Below the pieces are notes generated by a model. It did not search any database and was not told the origin of the DNA. It saw only the letters and a program-made list of their open reading frames with translations. From NCBI GenBank assembly GCA_963576475.1, contig OY754984.1, positions 15,560,722-15,624,721 of the forward strand: a stretch of DNA of 64,000 bases. Direction: 5' to 3'. The DNA is from Molanna angustata (Eukaryota; Arthropoda; Insecta; Trichoptera; Molannidae). The position numbers and the translations under genes were made by a program. Shown here in pieces: positions 52,978 to 64,000 of the stretch (position 1 is the stretch's first letter; every line of letters starts with the position of its first letter).

Positions 52978-53395
52978 AGCGATTACAAAGGTTTATATAG
53001 CTAAACTTTAGCTACTAATTACAAAGGTTTACTTAAAATATCGGTAACAAAACTGTTCAGCCACTAATTACAATGTAGTTAAAATATCGGTAGCCAAACT
53101 GTTCAGTTATAATAGCTAAACTTTAGCTACTAATTACAAAGGTACAGTTAAAATATCGGTAACCAAACTATTCAGTTATAATAGCTAAACTTTAGCTACT
53201 TTTTACAAAGGTATAGGTAGTTAAAATATCGGTAACCAAGCTATTCAGTTATAATAGCTAAACTATAGCTACTAATTACAAAGCTTTAGATAAAATATTG
53301 GTAACAAAACTGTTCAGCCACTAATTACAATGTACCTAATTAAAATATCGGTAGCCAAACTATTCAGTAATGATAGCTAAACTTTAGTTATATTA
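52978..53395. repeat. Degenerate tandem array, about 75-bp unit
   Basis: Five to six units with 'actaattacaaaggttta', 'aaaatatcggtaaccaaact' and 'gttataatagctaaacttta', varying in length by several bases. Related phrases occur in the insert at 62295-62480. Confidence 0.85.
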
Positions 53396-53419
53396 CCTAT
53401 CTTATTCAGTGCACCGGTA

Positions 53420-53472
53420 ATCATTCCCGAGATCTTTGGCTCCAGATATCTAACTATCTGAGCCACGTACGT
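53420..53472 (-). mobile_element. SINE-B head fragment
   Basis: 'gatctttggctccagatatc' and 'taactatctgagccacg' are the inverse of the SINE-B head. Confidence 0.6.
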
Positions 53473-54121
53473 CGATAATTATGAATATTTTTAATATTTT
53501 TTTAATACACTGAACAATTTGAGAACGACTGTTGTATAGTGAATTAGGAGTACAGTACAGAAGTCGATTGGGTGGCTAGAGTCTGACCAGTATGGAATAT
53601 AATTGTGTATTATTGTTCCTGGTATATTATTATGGTAGGTATATATTATATGTATGTATATATTATTATATTATACATACAAAGTATATACCTTTAGGTA
53701 ATATACCAAACTTAACTTCATTTTGCCATGTTATCACTAATATATTTTAATAGTTTTATAATGATACATCTAAAAAAACAGTTTTTTTTTTAAATTAATT
53801 TCTGGCGTTCCACCCGATATCGAGTGATATAGCCACTAATCCCTAGAAGGACGAACATTGTAGTAGGTGACAAACATTGAAAACACACCCACCGCAATGT
53901 TTGTCCCACTCTTGGAAATATTACATATCTATGAAATCTAACAAAAATAAACGTAAAAATGTGCAAATAATAATTTCTTAGTCAAAAAAGGCGAAAAAAA
54001 AACCAATATATTTAAATAGTTTTATACTGATACACCTAAAAAAACAGGTTCATCTATATATAGTGTTAAAAAATTATGTAAATTTTCTATGATGAATCAG
54101 ATATGTGAGTTATATTTTGTC
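53473..54121. other. AT-rich, nothing recognised
   Basis: A patch with 'ggcgttccacccgatatcga' at about 53803 is not AT-rich but is unassigned. The phrase 'atagttttatactgatacac' near 54015 echoes 53750, so an old direct duplication may be present. Confidence 0.35.
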
Positions 54122-54480
54122 ATTTTATTTATTTATTTATATATGATTTGTTACACGGTTAACATACAATATACATAGACATAATATCAATCACAATAAA
54201 TCAACCGTGTACACAAAAATCCCACAAGGCACAGCCTGTCTGTGGGTATACCAATTTAAAAATAGTCAAAATTATTTTGTTAATAACATTAGATATTTAT
54301 AAAAAAGGAAATAAATCAAAGTACTAAGGCAAGAAACAAGTACAAAAAATATAAAGAGAACAACATAGATATAAAAACATACATACATACACATATTATA
54401 TACAAAACATCGATAAATATTATTGATAACAATGATAATAGGTATAGATATAATAAGTACCTGTTCTCGGTCAGATGGAC
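54122..54480 (-). mobile_element. LINE-K 3' end, copy 2
   Basis: TTTA tail at 54122-54138, then 'cccacaaggcacagcctgtc' and 'attttgttaataacat', the inverse of 25490-25800. Confidence 0.75.
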
Positions 54481-55066
54481 AAATTAAGGTTCCAAAATAC
54501 AATACATCAACCATGCAGCATCACTATTTTTACCTCGGAATAAACTGTTATAACAAACTTAATTTAGATATACCTACCCAAGAAAAATTAAACCTTTTGT
54601 AAAATTTAAAAAAGCATACAATAATTTAATATTCTCAATTCAATGTAAAGCAATTATGTATCTAATGTTATATCTTTTATGAACCTATTATGGACTTGAA
54701 ATAAATGCTACGCTCTTCCTCCACTGAACACGAGATTTACTCTTTCAGTGGAGTAATACGTACCTATAATATAAATGTATTAATTATAAGAAATATTATA
54801 TACCTTTGTACCAATATATTATTTTGCTATAAATAAAAAGATAAAAAATAAGTATACATATTATATGAAACAGCAGACTGACAGCGGTCCTACCAAATAT
54901 TATACCCGCAGTCGACAGCAACAATACTTGGCAAGTAGGTACAAGGATATTATGAATGTCGCAGTCAATCTACATAATATTATAAATAAGATTAAAAATT
55001 TCCAATTAAGATTAAAAAATAATAATAATATCACTTGCGAAACAAAACGAAACTCAAAAATATAAT
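54481..55066. other. AT-rich, nothing recognised
   Basis: A 66-codon frame at 54865-55065 is K/N-rich and unsupported. Confidence 0.35.
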
Positions 55067-55260
55067 TTATGCCGTGAAGCGCCGGATTAGAATAGTGCTT
55101 CCACTATTTTCGTTTAATATCGTTTTCGGGTGCCCCGTATACGTAAGTGGTAGGTAATCGAAAATACATGAGGCAAAATAACATCTCACATAGTTCAGCA
55201 ATGAGTTTCACCACCCATTCTGTATGAAATGCCTTTTAAAGTAAGGTAAAACACATGTAT
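55067..55260. repeat. Dispersed repeat N, copy 2
   Basis: 'gccgtgaagcgccggattag', 'tatcgttttcgggtgccccg' and 'gagtttcaccacccattctg' match copy 1. Confidence 0.6.
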
Positions 55261-55989
55261 CGTTCTTTTTTTTATAAAGTAATGGACATCCACGCACCTG
55301 TCGCTGGTTATATCACATTGTGAGATATTTCATGATGGCATGAATGAATGAATTCGACAAGCTTTCCTAATATCCGGTATTTTTAAAAAGAACTAAACTA
55401 TGTCCAATTTACGGTTATTTTAGTAGGTAATCCTTAATTTACGAAGTATTCAAGATTAGCTACAAATTTTTCACATATTTTCAACTGAATATTTTTTCAA
55501 TTTAACATGTATGTATTTCAGGTTAAAAAAATAACTATACCTACTCATAACAGTACTAATTATGTATAAATACTTTGTTTATTTACTACTTTAGAGTTTT
55601 TTAAACATCAATAGTTTCGGGAGAGCACTCCTCCCATCAAAAAAACTATTGCAATGGTTCTCCCAAACTTCGTTTTGTTTAAAAAGTGTAGATCCAAGTA
55701 TTTTCGCCATATTTTTTCCTTTTTAAAGATGAATATGTAACGCACGCTATGCTGGCACGTCCTGTATGCAAACTACACACCGGACCGGATGACGTGAAGT
55801 CGAATGAAGAAGGCCTTCGTTCAAGAGTGGACCTAAATAGGCTAAAGAATAAAAACAAAAATATAAGGACATATTCATGTATATTTGTTTATAATGTCGC
55901 ACTAATTGTGTGAAATCGCCAACCTCGTAACAGGCATAGTGCTAAGTGCGGTTATGTGTTTATTGTTATAATTGTCAAGATTAAAAAAT
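55261..55989. other. Unassigned
   Basis: 55605-55680 echoes the 'tttcgggagag/ctctcccaaac' hairpin phrase of 52.38 kb. A GC-richer piece at 55740-55850 is unrecognised. Confidence 0.35.
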
Positions 55990-56105
55990 AATACATAAAC
56001 AAATTCTTGTGCTATTGGTGAAAAAATCGGTCCAGGCGGAATGTCGTTCACATGGTTATACCAGCCATTTCTAGGACGATCTCGACCCCTTGTTCCATTC
56101 CTGTC
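55990..56105 (-). mobile_element. SINE-A body fused to LINE fragment
   Basis: 55998-56035 ('attcttgtgctattggtgaa', 'atcggtcc') is an inverted SINE-A piece. 56038-56105 ('cattcctgtcagctat') matches the minus-strand LINE at 3.66-3.72 kb. Confidence 0.5.
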
Positions 56106-56263
56106 AGCTATCTTTATGTTTTTGTCGTTTTAAATAAATAAATAAACATAAAATAAAGATGTAACATTGTTGAACTGTCGCATCAATATCGCATTGTACG
56201 TTCATACAAGATACGTGAAAGCCTACGCTACTTTATACAGCCTACTGTATTATATGTATATGT

Positions 56264-56299
<36 letters not shown>

Positions 56300-57894
56300 A
56301 TGACTGGAGTATGTATAGATATATGTTAGGTTGACTATCTGCCTGTGTATGTGTTTGTGTACAATGTAGGTGTAGTTGTTTAAAGCTATTGAACAAGCTA
56401 AACGTATACTGTTTCCAGGCGGTCTGTTCAAATAGAGATGACCTCGCTGGATTTTTTTATATTTATTAAATTCAATGTACGTTTTTTTCGTTTACACAGT
56501 GAAAGTTTATATTGTAAACATATATACAAATTAATGTATAATTTTTAATTTTGTATTTGTTATGATGCTTACGTAAGCTTATATCATTTACACCCCGCTC
56601 TCGTGGACTGAAACACTGTGTTTTTTTATATATTACATTTGTAATTAAATTAATAAAACCTATCTTTATTTATATCATGTATAGTTTAAAAAAATGGCAA
56701 AAATTCCATATTATATACAGATCTCTATGCCTCGATCTGTAAGTAAATACCAGCTGAGTTTGACTAATATCTAGTAAATCAGTTTGACTGACTTTTCACA
56801 ATTACAGAGAGATTTAACCAACCAACCAGATTTAACGTTAATATATAGTACAATATAGATTAAGGCAATAAGTTGACGTTACCAAAAAATTAAGGTGAAA
56901 AGGTAACAGAATAAAATTATAAAAAAAGACAAAAAATATTGAATATAAAAACAGTTCATAGGAGTGAAAGGGAAACAAAATTACTTAATACAATGATTCA
57001 AACAATTTTCAAACGGAAACCTTATTAGAAATAATAATATAAAACGTCAAACAATAGACATCACAAAAAGATCAGCAAGGCTAAAATGGTAGTGGGCGGG
57101 GCACATTGCATAGTAAGACAGTATCATATATGGCAGCAGATAGCCCAAAATTTTCTATGTAACTTAATCATAATCAATCTAATTATTCCAGGTAATTTTG
57201 AAGCGCTTATACGGAACAATAGTGTTCCATTCTTTAATTCAATCATATATCCTTTCGTAACGAAATTCACAACATAATTTATGTTGAATTTCGTAGAAAG
57301 CAATGAATTTAACAGTTTTCCATTACAGATTAATTCAACCTTATAGCAATTGACTTAACATTTATAATCGGACTATGTGAGTTGTATATACTGAAATTTG
57401 CAGTATCCCATTATCAAATAGGTTTACCTTTTTTTTCAAATTCAACCAATTGCACGTTGATATTCAAGAACGTAACAAAATTTAGTGTGCAATTTTCAAA
57501 CTTAAGCGTTATAGAATCAGTTCCACGTTTAGCGTCATAGAACCAATCAATGACGAAGATGGTCATATTATAATTTAAAATGTTCAAATAAAAAACTTAA
57601 GCATATATCATTAAAAATATGCAAAGTTTTATTGTTAAAAAAGAAATTTTTATTGACAATTCAAATCAATACTAACTTATTCGGACTCTATTTTAAATAA
57701 CATATTTTTTATTTTTTTTCCCTTATTTCCTAGTTCACACTGTATTATATACTTTATATGGATAGATGAAATAGGCGTTTATTTGTCAATGAGCCCGTCA
57801 GTATACGAATTATATGTACAGAAAGTTATAAATAATAAAATAAATAAGCAAAACTAGGGGGTCGAATATGAAGCGTGTTAAATGTTTCGGAATT
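56106..57894. other. Mostly unassigned 1.8 kb
   Basis: AAATA tail-like run at 56132-56146, (GT)n at 56262-56297, and a 45-bp scrap of the 18.2 kb LINE at about 57070-57115 ('gatcagcaaggctaaaatgg', 'agtgggcggggcacattgc'). No gene. Confidence 0.4.
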
Positions 57895-58150
57895 GTACTA
57901 TCCTATAACTTGTCAAAAAAAATATTCTTTAAATAAAACTTCTTACGAAAATTGTGATATCGGATAACTTGTCACAAAAAATGTGATATCCGATAACTTG
58001 TCACAAAAATTGTGATATTCTATAACTTGTTAAAAAAAATGTGGATATGAAAAATGTAGGATATCATAATTTTTATCATACAACTTGTTAAAAATTATGA
58101 TATCCTACAATTTTCCCCAAAAAAATGACTATTCTATAATGTGCCACAAT
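57895..58150. repeat. Degenerate tandem array, about 32-36-bp unit
   Basis: Units around 'gtgatatccgataacttgtc' plus 'acaaaaa' are repeated about six to seven times, some inverted ('attatgatatcctacaattt'). Confidence 0.75.
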
Positions 58151-58817
58151 TTTTTTTATCCAATAACAGTACTTTCACATGGACTTCTTGACTCAAATTC
58201 TACATTTTTAATAACTTCATCGATAACTAGTTCGTTTTATGGGAGGTAAAAGGATTATTTTTACTATACATTTTCATCAATTTTGAAATAAATATGACCT
58301 ATTATTGATCGAAGACCCTTCTATAATAATATAAAAAAGAACTTGTATAATATGAGAAGTTCATATATGAAAAATAAATAAGAGCTGGTCTGAAAAGCTT
58401 TGTGAGCACAAAGACCTTTTTCCATTTAAATGTTCCAAAAAGACAATTAGGAATATACTTAAGTTAACTCCTCCTCGACTCTTACGAGAAAAACTCTTGT
58501 ACAATTTCACGATGTGCCATCTTCAGTTGAACAGGCCACATCCTATAACCGCACATAGCTCCCTCTTTACTGTACACTCCGTCTATTAATTTTACACGAA
58601 AATACATTTTAATTTATTTTAAGATGGAAATAATTATTTAACAATATTATTTTTTATCAAAAGTCTGATTGCTTGTCCAAAGATTGCTTGTTCGAATTCC
58701 AGTGACATCATTATTTATACGAGACAAAACCCACAGATCAAAGTTAATTTGAACCCAAATTCAATCAAATATATTTTTTGAGTAAATATTTTGTTAGTGC
58801 GCTACAATAGAAACCAT
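58151..58817. other. Nothing recognised
   Basis: AT-rich spacer. Confidence 0.35.
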
Positions 58818-58935
58818 TAAACCCGGGTTCGAATCTTACCTATTGCGTTGATCAATTTCATTAATATACAATATAAGCATTTACTTATTTAGAGGAATAC
58901 ATTATGTGCCCAAAATGGATTTCTTTATTCATAAT
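58818..58935 (+). mobile_element. SINE-A copy 3, partial
   Basis: Starts in the T arm 'acccgggttcgaatcttacc', followed by the family body ('gatcaatttcattaatatac', 'ataagcatttacttattt') with substitutions. Confidence 0.65.
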
Positions 58936-58998
58936 TGATAATTTATTTATTCTTCACATAGATTTTTTTTTTGGTTATTTAAAAAAAATGTATTCACT

Positions 58999-59395
58999 AT
59001 GCGCAAGAAAATGATTACCTACGCTATATGCTATGCGCACACGACTGAAATGAAGATGTTGCGCTGGGCAGGTGGTGTGACATGCCTTGATAGAATTCGC
59101 AACGAGTACGTCAGAGGATCATTTAAGGTAGCCCCAATAGAAGAGAAATTAAAAGAGGGCAGACAACGATGGTATGGTCATGTCATGCGAAGGGAGGACA
59201 CCTACTGTGCTGGACAAAACTGTGCTCGGTATCTCCTCAAAACCACGAGGGAGAGGCAGACCGCCGCCGGGAGCTGGCGGTACAAGGTGTCCCACAAGAG
59301 ACGACCCAGAGTCTCAAATCATGGCGACTGATGACTAGAAGGCCTGACCCAGGATGAACTGGGATAGAGGGGCAGGAAATAATGATGATTACGCT
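58999..59395 (+). pseudogene. RTE-like LINE C-terminus
   Basis: A 110-codon open frame contains 'MKMLRWAGGVTCLDRIRNEY' and 'RGSFKVAPIEEKLKEGRQRW', then 'YGHVMRRED'. The end shifts frame (through 59331 in one frame, on to a RRPDPG motif near 59350 in another), and an ATGATG run follows at about 59382. A clear LINE ORF end, partly intact. Confidence 0.85.
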
Positions 59396-60439
59396 AGACG
59401 AGACTTTTGTGTAATCCACAAATATCTAATTTTTGAATATTTCTTATTTTTTATATTTACGACTTAAAAAGCGAAAGTTTTCTATAAAGTATAGTTTCAC
59501 CTGAGCGAAAAATAATTTTCGTGAACTTTTTACAGAAAGCAAGTATATAAAAATACTAAAACACGTCATAAACTAGTGAATACATGAACAAAAACTGAAT
59601 ATTACAAAATATAGGTACGACAAAACATTGCAAATATTGTTGTGATAAATAAAAAATTGACTTTGTAATATATAAAACAATACAAAATAAAGTGTAAAAT
59701 ATGTAAATAGTTTTAACTTAAATATATGCGATTTTACTCTTGATTCTCAAATTCGTTCCTATTTTCAAATTTTCGCTAAGAACCTACCTTTATAATGGAG
59801 AATAAGTCAGTGATTAGGTATGTTAAATCGTTCTAATAATTTTTCATATACGCAGGCGATAAGTAGGTAAGTTCTAATCGAAAATTCGAATTTTTTAAAG
59901 TATTGAATATCTGTTTAAATTACGATTTTTACAACAAATATAATGTCGCTGTGAGCAAATTAATATATATTTTGAAAACTTTCAATTAAAAAAAATAAAA
60001 TTTGGATTCAATATTTCAAAATTCGAAACTTCCAATATACGAGATAATTTTTCCTACTAAGCCGAGACTCAAACCACTTTTCCCGTCGAATTTATTTTGA
60101 ATTTGTCGAATATACATCAAAACTCTATCTCAGTGGCCACCTAGTATCGTCGATTTGTACTAACTTTCACAGTATGATTACAAAATATATGCCTACATTT
60201 AATTTATTTGAAAATTTATAAGTTTTATTTATTTTAAAATTCGGCTATCAAAAAATAAAATGGTTAATCAAATATTTTTGTTCCATAATTTAAAATTAAA
60301 TAATATCTTGCATCCTATGAGTATATTACCCCGTGACAATTTTTTCTCTTACTCAGCGCCTTTTTAAGATTAGATTTTTCTTTTAAGTGTGTAGGTATAT
60401 GATTTTTATTATTTTTCTTTGATTTTGTATTCAATGTGT
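59396..60439. other. AT-rich, nothing recognised
   Basis: No frames of note, no repeat edges identified. Confidence 0.35.
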
Positions 60440-60560
60440 GTATTTATTTATTTATTTATTTATGTTAAAGTTGGACAAAAAACAGCGTTAAGACATAGTA
60501 CAATACAAAAGTAACATCAAGTATATTTATATCTTATTTACGTATGTAAAAGGCAATTGT
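60440..60560 (-). mobile_element. Probable minus-strand LINE tail
   Basis: TTTA repeats at 60443-60463 followed by 'gttaaagttggacaaaaaac'. The position and orientation fit a LINE 3' end. Confidence 0.45.
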
Positions 60561-61977
60561 TGCTAAAATAAATATCTTTCATAGGAGAATCCAACAAAAA
60601 ACGCGGATATTCACAGAAAACGAGATTTTTAGATAGTTATTTAATATTCTTGGTTGAATACTTAATAATCTTCTGTGTTAAGTTATGATATTTTCGGAGA
60701 TAACTTTGTAGGATAATTTAAACTAGTTTCTAAACGAACGCTTCTTCTTCAGGATGATTGACAATTTCCATAACAATGTCGCTTCGAATGTGTCATATAA
60801 CTAAATCGTAGTTTTTTTTAATAATAAATTTTAAAATAAAAAAATAATATAACAATAGTTTGAATATCAGTACGCTGTTTTTTTCCCTTTCTCTAAAAGC
60901 ATAAAATGCTTGTGCTGAGAAAGGGTGTACATATAGTAACGATCAATTACATAAAAAATAACAAAAGACAAAATAAATAAATTCAACAATAAACAACACT
61001 AGTTAAATTATACCCATGATTATATTCACCTACCCTTTTTCTATTGTTTAACATTTGAGTGTTTTTTTAATTTCATGATTTTGTGAATTTTTTGCCATTT
61101 TAATTTAAATATTTTGACACTTTTATAATAAATATTATATCTTTTTAAATATACTATAAATTTATGAATATTTTTTTTAGTAAAATAAACATATTATAGA
61201 CTTAAGAATTACATACAATATTACATGTTATCAAAATAATTCATGTTACCTTTCCTAATTTAAGGCAGAAGCTTATGTTTAAGACAGCAGCAGCTCTTCG
61301 CTTACATAATATAGTTATTATATGTAAATACTTTATTATGTGTTTTGTTTATAGATATAAACAAAACACATAACTTAAAAAATAAATTAACTAACAACTA
61401 TAAAAAATACAATGTTTAATAGATTCTTATTTACTATTCAAAACTTGGACAACAATTTCACCTTACGATTCCATAATTTAAACTTATCTTAGATTTACTG
61501 TTCCGAGAACGTCCTTTGACCTATTTTTAAATTTTGACATTTATATATATCACATTGAAATACAAATATTGTAAACAAACAATTATGCATATTTCCATAA
61601 TGGGGCGTTGTTGATTGATTTATATGTATATTAGTGTTTTATTGTATTTAAATAATTTTAAAAAATCCAAAATTAGTGACCGATTTTTTTAAATATTATT
61701 ATATCTACGACAACCGTTAAACACTTTTTGTGTTGCCTACATCAAAAATACAATTTAGGTGAGTTCGTTTGGTTTTATTAAGGCCTGCTTTCCCGGGCGG
61801 TTAAGAGGCAGGGGGTTGGAGGGGTGAAAAACCACTCCCCACCCTATTTGCTATATATAAATACAAAGGTATATAAATACTTACATATTATATACAAACC
61901 GAGGTATATAATACATTTGTACCTATTATCATTTATTATATATGTACTAACCGGGTAGTCACGTGATGATGTTGAGA
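60561..61977. other. AT-rich, nothing recognised
   Basis: Very AT-rich. A GC-richer patch at 61785-61840 ('tttcccgggcggttaagagg') is unassigned. A small palindrome of 'acaaaacacataa' type lies at about 61338-61375. Confidence 0.4.
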
Positions 61978-62044
61978 TGGATCGGTGGCAGAGCGGGTGC
62001 TGTGCCTATTGTCTTGGAATCCAATGAATCAGGGTTCAATTTTT
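61978..62044 (+). mobile_element. SINE-A head fragment
   Basis: 'tggatcggtggcagagcggg' and 'aatcagggttcaatttt' keep the A- and B-box regions; the body is replaced by a SINE-C head. Confidence 0.55.
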
Positions 62045-62092
62045 CTATATTGCACAGAAGCCAAACGACTTACGAACTGTGCCACGGAGAGG
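62045..62092 (-). mobile_element. SINE-C head fragment
   Basis: 'gcacagaagccaaacgactt' and 'cgaactgtgccacgg' are the inverse of the SINE-C tRNA head. Confidence 0.65.
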
Positions 62093-62184
62093 AGTAATCA
62101 TTCTTACAATTACATACATAATTCTTGTAATCATTCTTACAATTATGTACATACATAGGTTCCTATCTCGTACAACATAAAAAA

Positions 62185-62745
62185 CGAGTGGGTCGTAGTC
62201 AACACTAAACTCTCCACATAATAAGTGTTCATTATTTCTTATTGAAAAGTGGAAATCTCCAAATGCATTTTTATGAAGTACATTTCTATTACACTGAAAG
62301 AAATTCATGTTAAAATTAACCGAACTATCGTGACTACAAAACAATTGGTTTTGTGCTACTAAATATTTTGTGCCCTTAACCAAACAGTACAGTCATAAAT
62401 AGATTAACTTTTATTACTGATAACAAAGGTTTGGCTAAAAACGCAGGTAGCCAGTTCGTTGGTCACAATTTTTCTTAAACAAATATATTATAAGATTCCC
62501 AGAGAACAAAAGTTTTCACAATACACCATACACATAAAAACATTGTCACGAAACTCATAGTATGCACTTTCTACATGATACCTGTTGAGAAATTTTAAGT
62601 AAAATTGCATTACTAGCAAGATGAGCACGTATGAGGCAGTTTATCAATGTTGATGACGCAATGTAGGTATGTGTCAAGATAGAAGAATGTGGTGTTCGGT
62701 TCTCACTGTCTACCCCTTGAGGAAGATAGAAGTGGAGAGTAAAAA
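62185..62745 (+). repeat. Family-M-like body plus LINE tail, with insert
   Basis: Inverse counterpart of 23340-23715 ('gtcaacactaaactctccac', 'ttcacaatacaccatacaca', 'ttctcactgtctaccccttg'). It is interrupted by about 185 bp at 62295-62480 that is absent from the other copy. Confidence 0.7.
62295..62480. mobile_element. Probable 185-bp MITE Q insert
   Basis: Lies where the 23.6 kb counterpart is continuous. Ends 'gaaagaaattcatgttaaaa' and the inverse of 'tcacaatttttcttaaac' are loosely alike. Interior 'gataacaaaggtttggctaa' resembles the 52.98 kb array unit. Confidence 0.55.
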
Positions 62746-62749
62746 TATA

Positions 62750-63207
62750 CATGTCTATAAAGACCAATACAATATCAAGAGAAGAAATGAACGGATATCT
62801 GTGGAAAACTAATCAGCTCTAAGTTTATGGACTTTTATTGATTATATCAATATGAAGTCAATCGGTCTTACAGTTTGGCCTGCAGAGAAGACACAAAAAA
62901 ACAACGTAAATGATGAATTCATAGATAAGAAATAAAAAGTTGTCTACGGAAAACTAATCAGCTCTAGGTCTATACACTTTACACATATGATGTTAATATG
63001 AAGTCGATCGGACTTATAGTTTGGGCTGTAGAGAGGACACAAAAAGGATAATCCGTACAGCGTACGGCGTACGCCATACATACAAACACATCACGACGAA
63101 ACTCATAGTGTGCACTTTCTACATGATACCCGTTGAGAAATTGATGTAAAAAAATACGCTTTAATTTTTTAAATCATGACTCTCCACTATTCCATAGTGT
63201 GGAGAGT
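62750..63207 (-). mobile_element. Hairpin-ended repeat M, copy 3
   Basis: 62950-63207 matches copies 1 and 2, ending in the hairpin 63179-63207. 62750-62945 is a second, more diverged copy of the same phrases ('ggaaaactaatcagctctaa'), so there is a partial tandem duplication. Confidence 0.8.
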
Positions 63208-63360
63208 AATTATCAATTTTATAGTGTCTTAAAGTTTTTTATAATAAACCTGTATTTTTTACAAATAATTTAAATCTATAATCATGAATTCCTACTTTGT
63301 CTACGAAAATTCATCAAAATGCTAAGAGATTTATTTTTTTATTTAATATTGCTTTTCGGG

Positions 63361-63561
63361 CAACTAACAGGTACTATGTCAAATATTAATTTAACACGCT
63401 CCCAATAACAAGTTGCCACATTCTGTGGAGACTTGCCATATTAATCATCTTACAGATCCAGACTAAAAACACAATTAAAATCTGTGTCTCCACCTAGAAT
63501 CGTACCCGGGACCTTTGGATCAGCAGTCAGAAATCCAACCAACTGAATCACGAAGGCCGAC
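63361..63561 (-). mobile_element. SINE-B, near full-length
   Basis: Inverse order: head ending at 63561 ('gaatcacgaaggccgac'), B box region 'cgtacccgggacctttggat', body, and tail 'aacaggtactatgtcaaata'. About 200 bp, the longest SINE-B here; it defines the 3' end missing at 49.8 kb. Confidence 0.85.
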
Positions 63562-63763
63562 AAAAAAAATTGAACACTTATCGGAATACCGATCTCTTTT
63601 AAGGTGGTTGCCAATCAGGCAGCGTAGGAACCTACATACACTCACACTTCTATAGAAGGTCTTTCTATAGAAGGAACTCCAATGCTCCAGTTTATCTACG
63701 AAAACAATTTCACTTCCTCTCAGAACACGGGTTGCCTCTTCGTTCAAATACTGAAATAACATC
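63562..63763. other. Spacer, nothing recognised
   Basis: The phrase 'tctatagaagg' is repeated at 63650 and 63664; no further structure. Confidence 0.35.
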
Positions 63764-64000
63764 ATCAGCAATGGCGCTACAGCCCGGTGCGAGCCTTGGC
63801 CTCCTCAAGAAACTGCCTCCATCCCGCCCTGTCGACAGCAAGTCTCCTCCAATTTGTCTGTCCGATCGCTCTTATATCGCCCTCGGTGTCGTCCAGCCAT
63901 CTCATCCTAGGTCTCCCTCTGCTTCTTCTTCCTTCAGGATAGGTGTCCAATACTTTCTTTGGAACCCGGCTATCCTACATTCTACAAACGTGTCCGAGCC
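63764..64000 (-). pseudogene. RTE-like LINE C-terminus, runs off the edge
   Basis: The minus strand reads 'RRSRGRPRMRWLDDTEGDIR', then 'NWRRLAVDRAGWRQFLEEAK' and 'ARTGL' with a stop, then a 'gctgatgatgtt' end. The frame is open from the stop back to at least 63950; one stop lies further upstream. The 5' part lies beyond base 64000, so a longer element may exist there. Confidence 0.88.

Overview
The window looks like gene-poor, transposon-dense DNA from a moth or butterfly. It is very AT-rich and scattered with short GGTACCTACC/GTAGGTA runs, which are common in lepidopteran intergenic DNA. It carries 3' ends of LINEs whose protein tails resemble those of insect CR1/jockey-like, R1-like and RTE-like elements, several tRNA-derived SINE families, foldback MITEs, and a CCA-tailed tRNA-Trp copy fused to an LTR. 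I find no bacterial features, no CRISPR array and no complete host gene. Nearly every long open frame is a LINE fragment or is produced by a minisatellite.

Layout. 0-9 kb: LINE tails, a 40-bp palindrome, SINE-C, a MITE-D copy running into a 33-bp minisatellite of about 22 units, then a jockey/CR1-type LINE with an open C-terminal frame. 9.1-11.2 kb: a Helitron-like element made of four kinds of degenerate tandem repeat. 11.7-14.7 kb: a CR1-type LINE tail, MITEs H and F, and a LINE interrupted by an LTR joined to a full tRNA-Trp complement. 15-23 kb: LINE tails, foldbacks and SINEs nested in one another. 23-31 kb: hairpin-ended family M, repeat O, LINE fragments, a hAT-like MITE with an 8-bp target duplication, and a SINE-B split by a 141-bp insert with a 13-bp target duplication. 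31.9-33.4 kb: a homogeneous 50-bp array and a 16-20-bp array. 36.2-37.4 kb: a 724-bp long-TIR element carrying a 102-codon frame, then a candidate terminal exon encoding a small signal-peptide protein. 38-50 kb: more LINE tails and SINEs, including a three-level nest at 44.8-45.2 kb with readable target duplications. 50-64 kb: LINE tails, two degenerate tandem arrays, family M again, and an RTE-like LINE running off the right edge.

The pieces fit together as layered retrotransposition. 5'-truncated LINE tails land in older MITEs and SINEs, and two or three of the tandem arrays appear to have grown from transposon edges. SINE-C shares a 3' motif with the CR1-type LINE tail, which suggests mobilisation by that LINE. 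The only sequences with any look of host coding DNA are the 37.1 kb exon, the frame inside the 36.2 kb element, and an isolated consensus splice donor near 12.2 kb. The density and nesting would suit heterochromatin or a W chromosome, but that is inference. Family names (CR1, jockey, R1, RTE, hAT, Helitron) rest on motif recognition without a database search. Letters A-S for repeat families are local labels.
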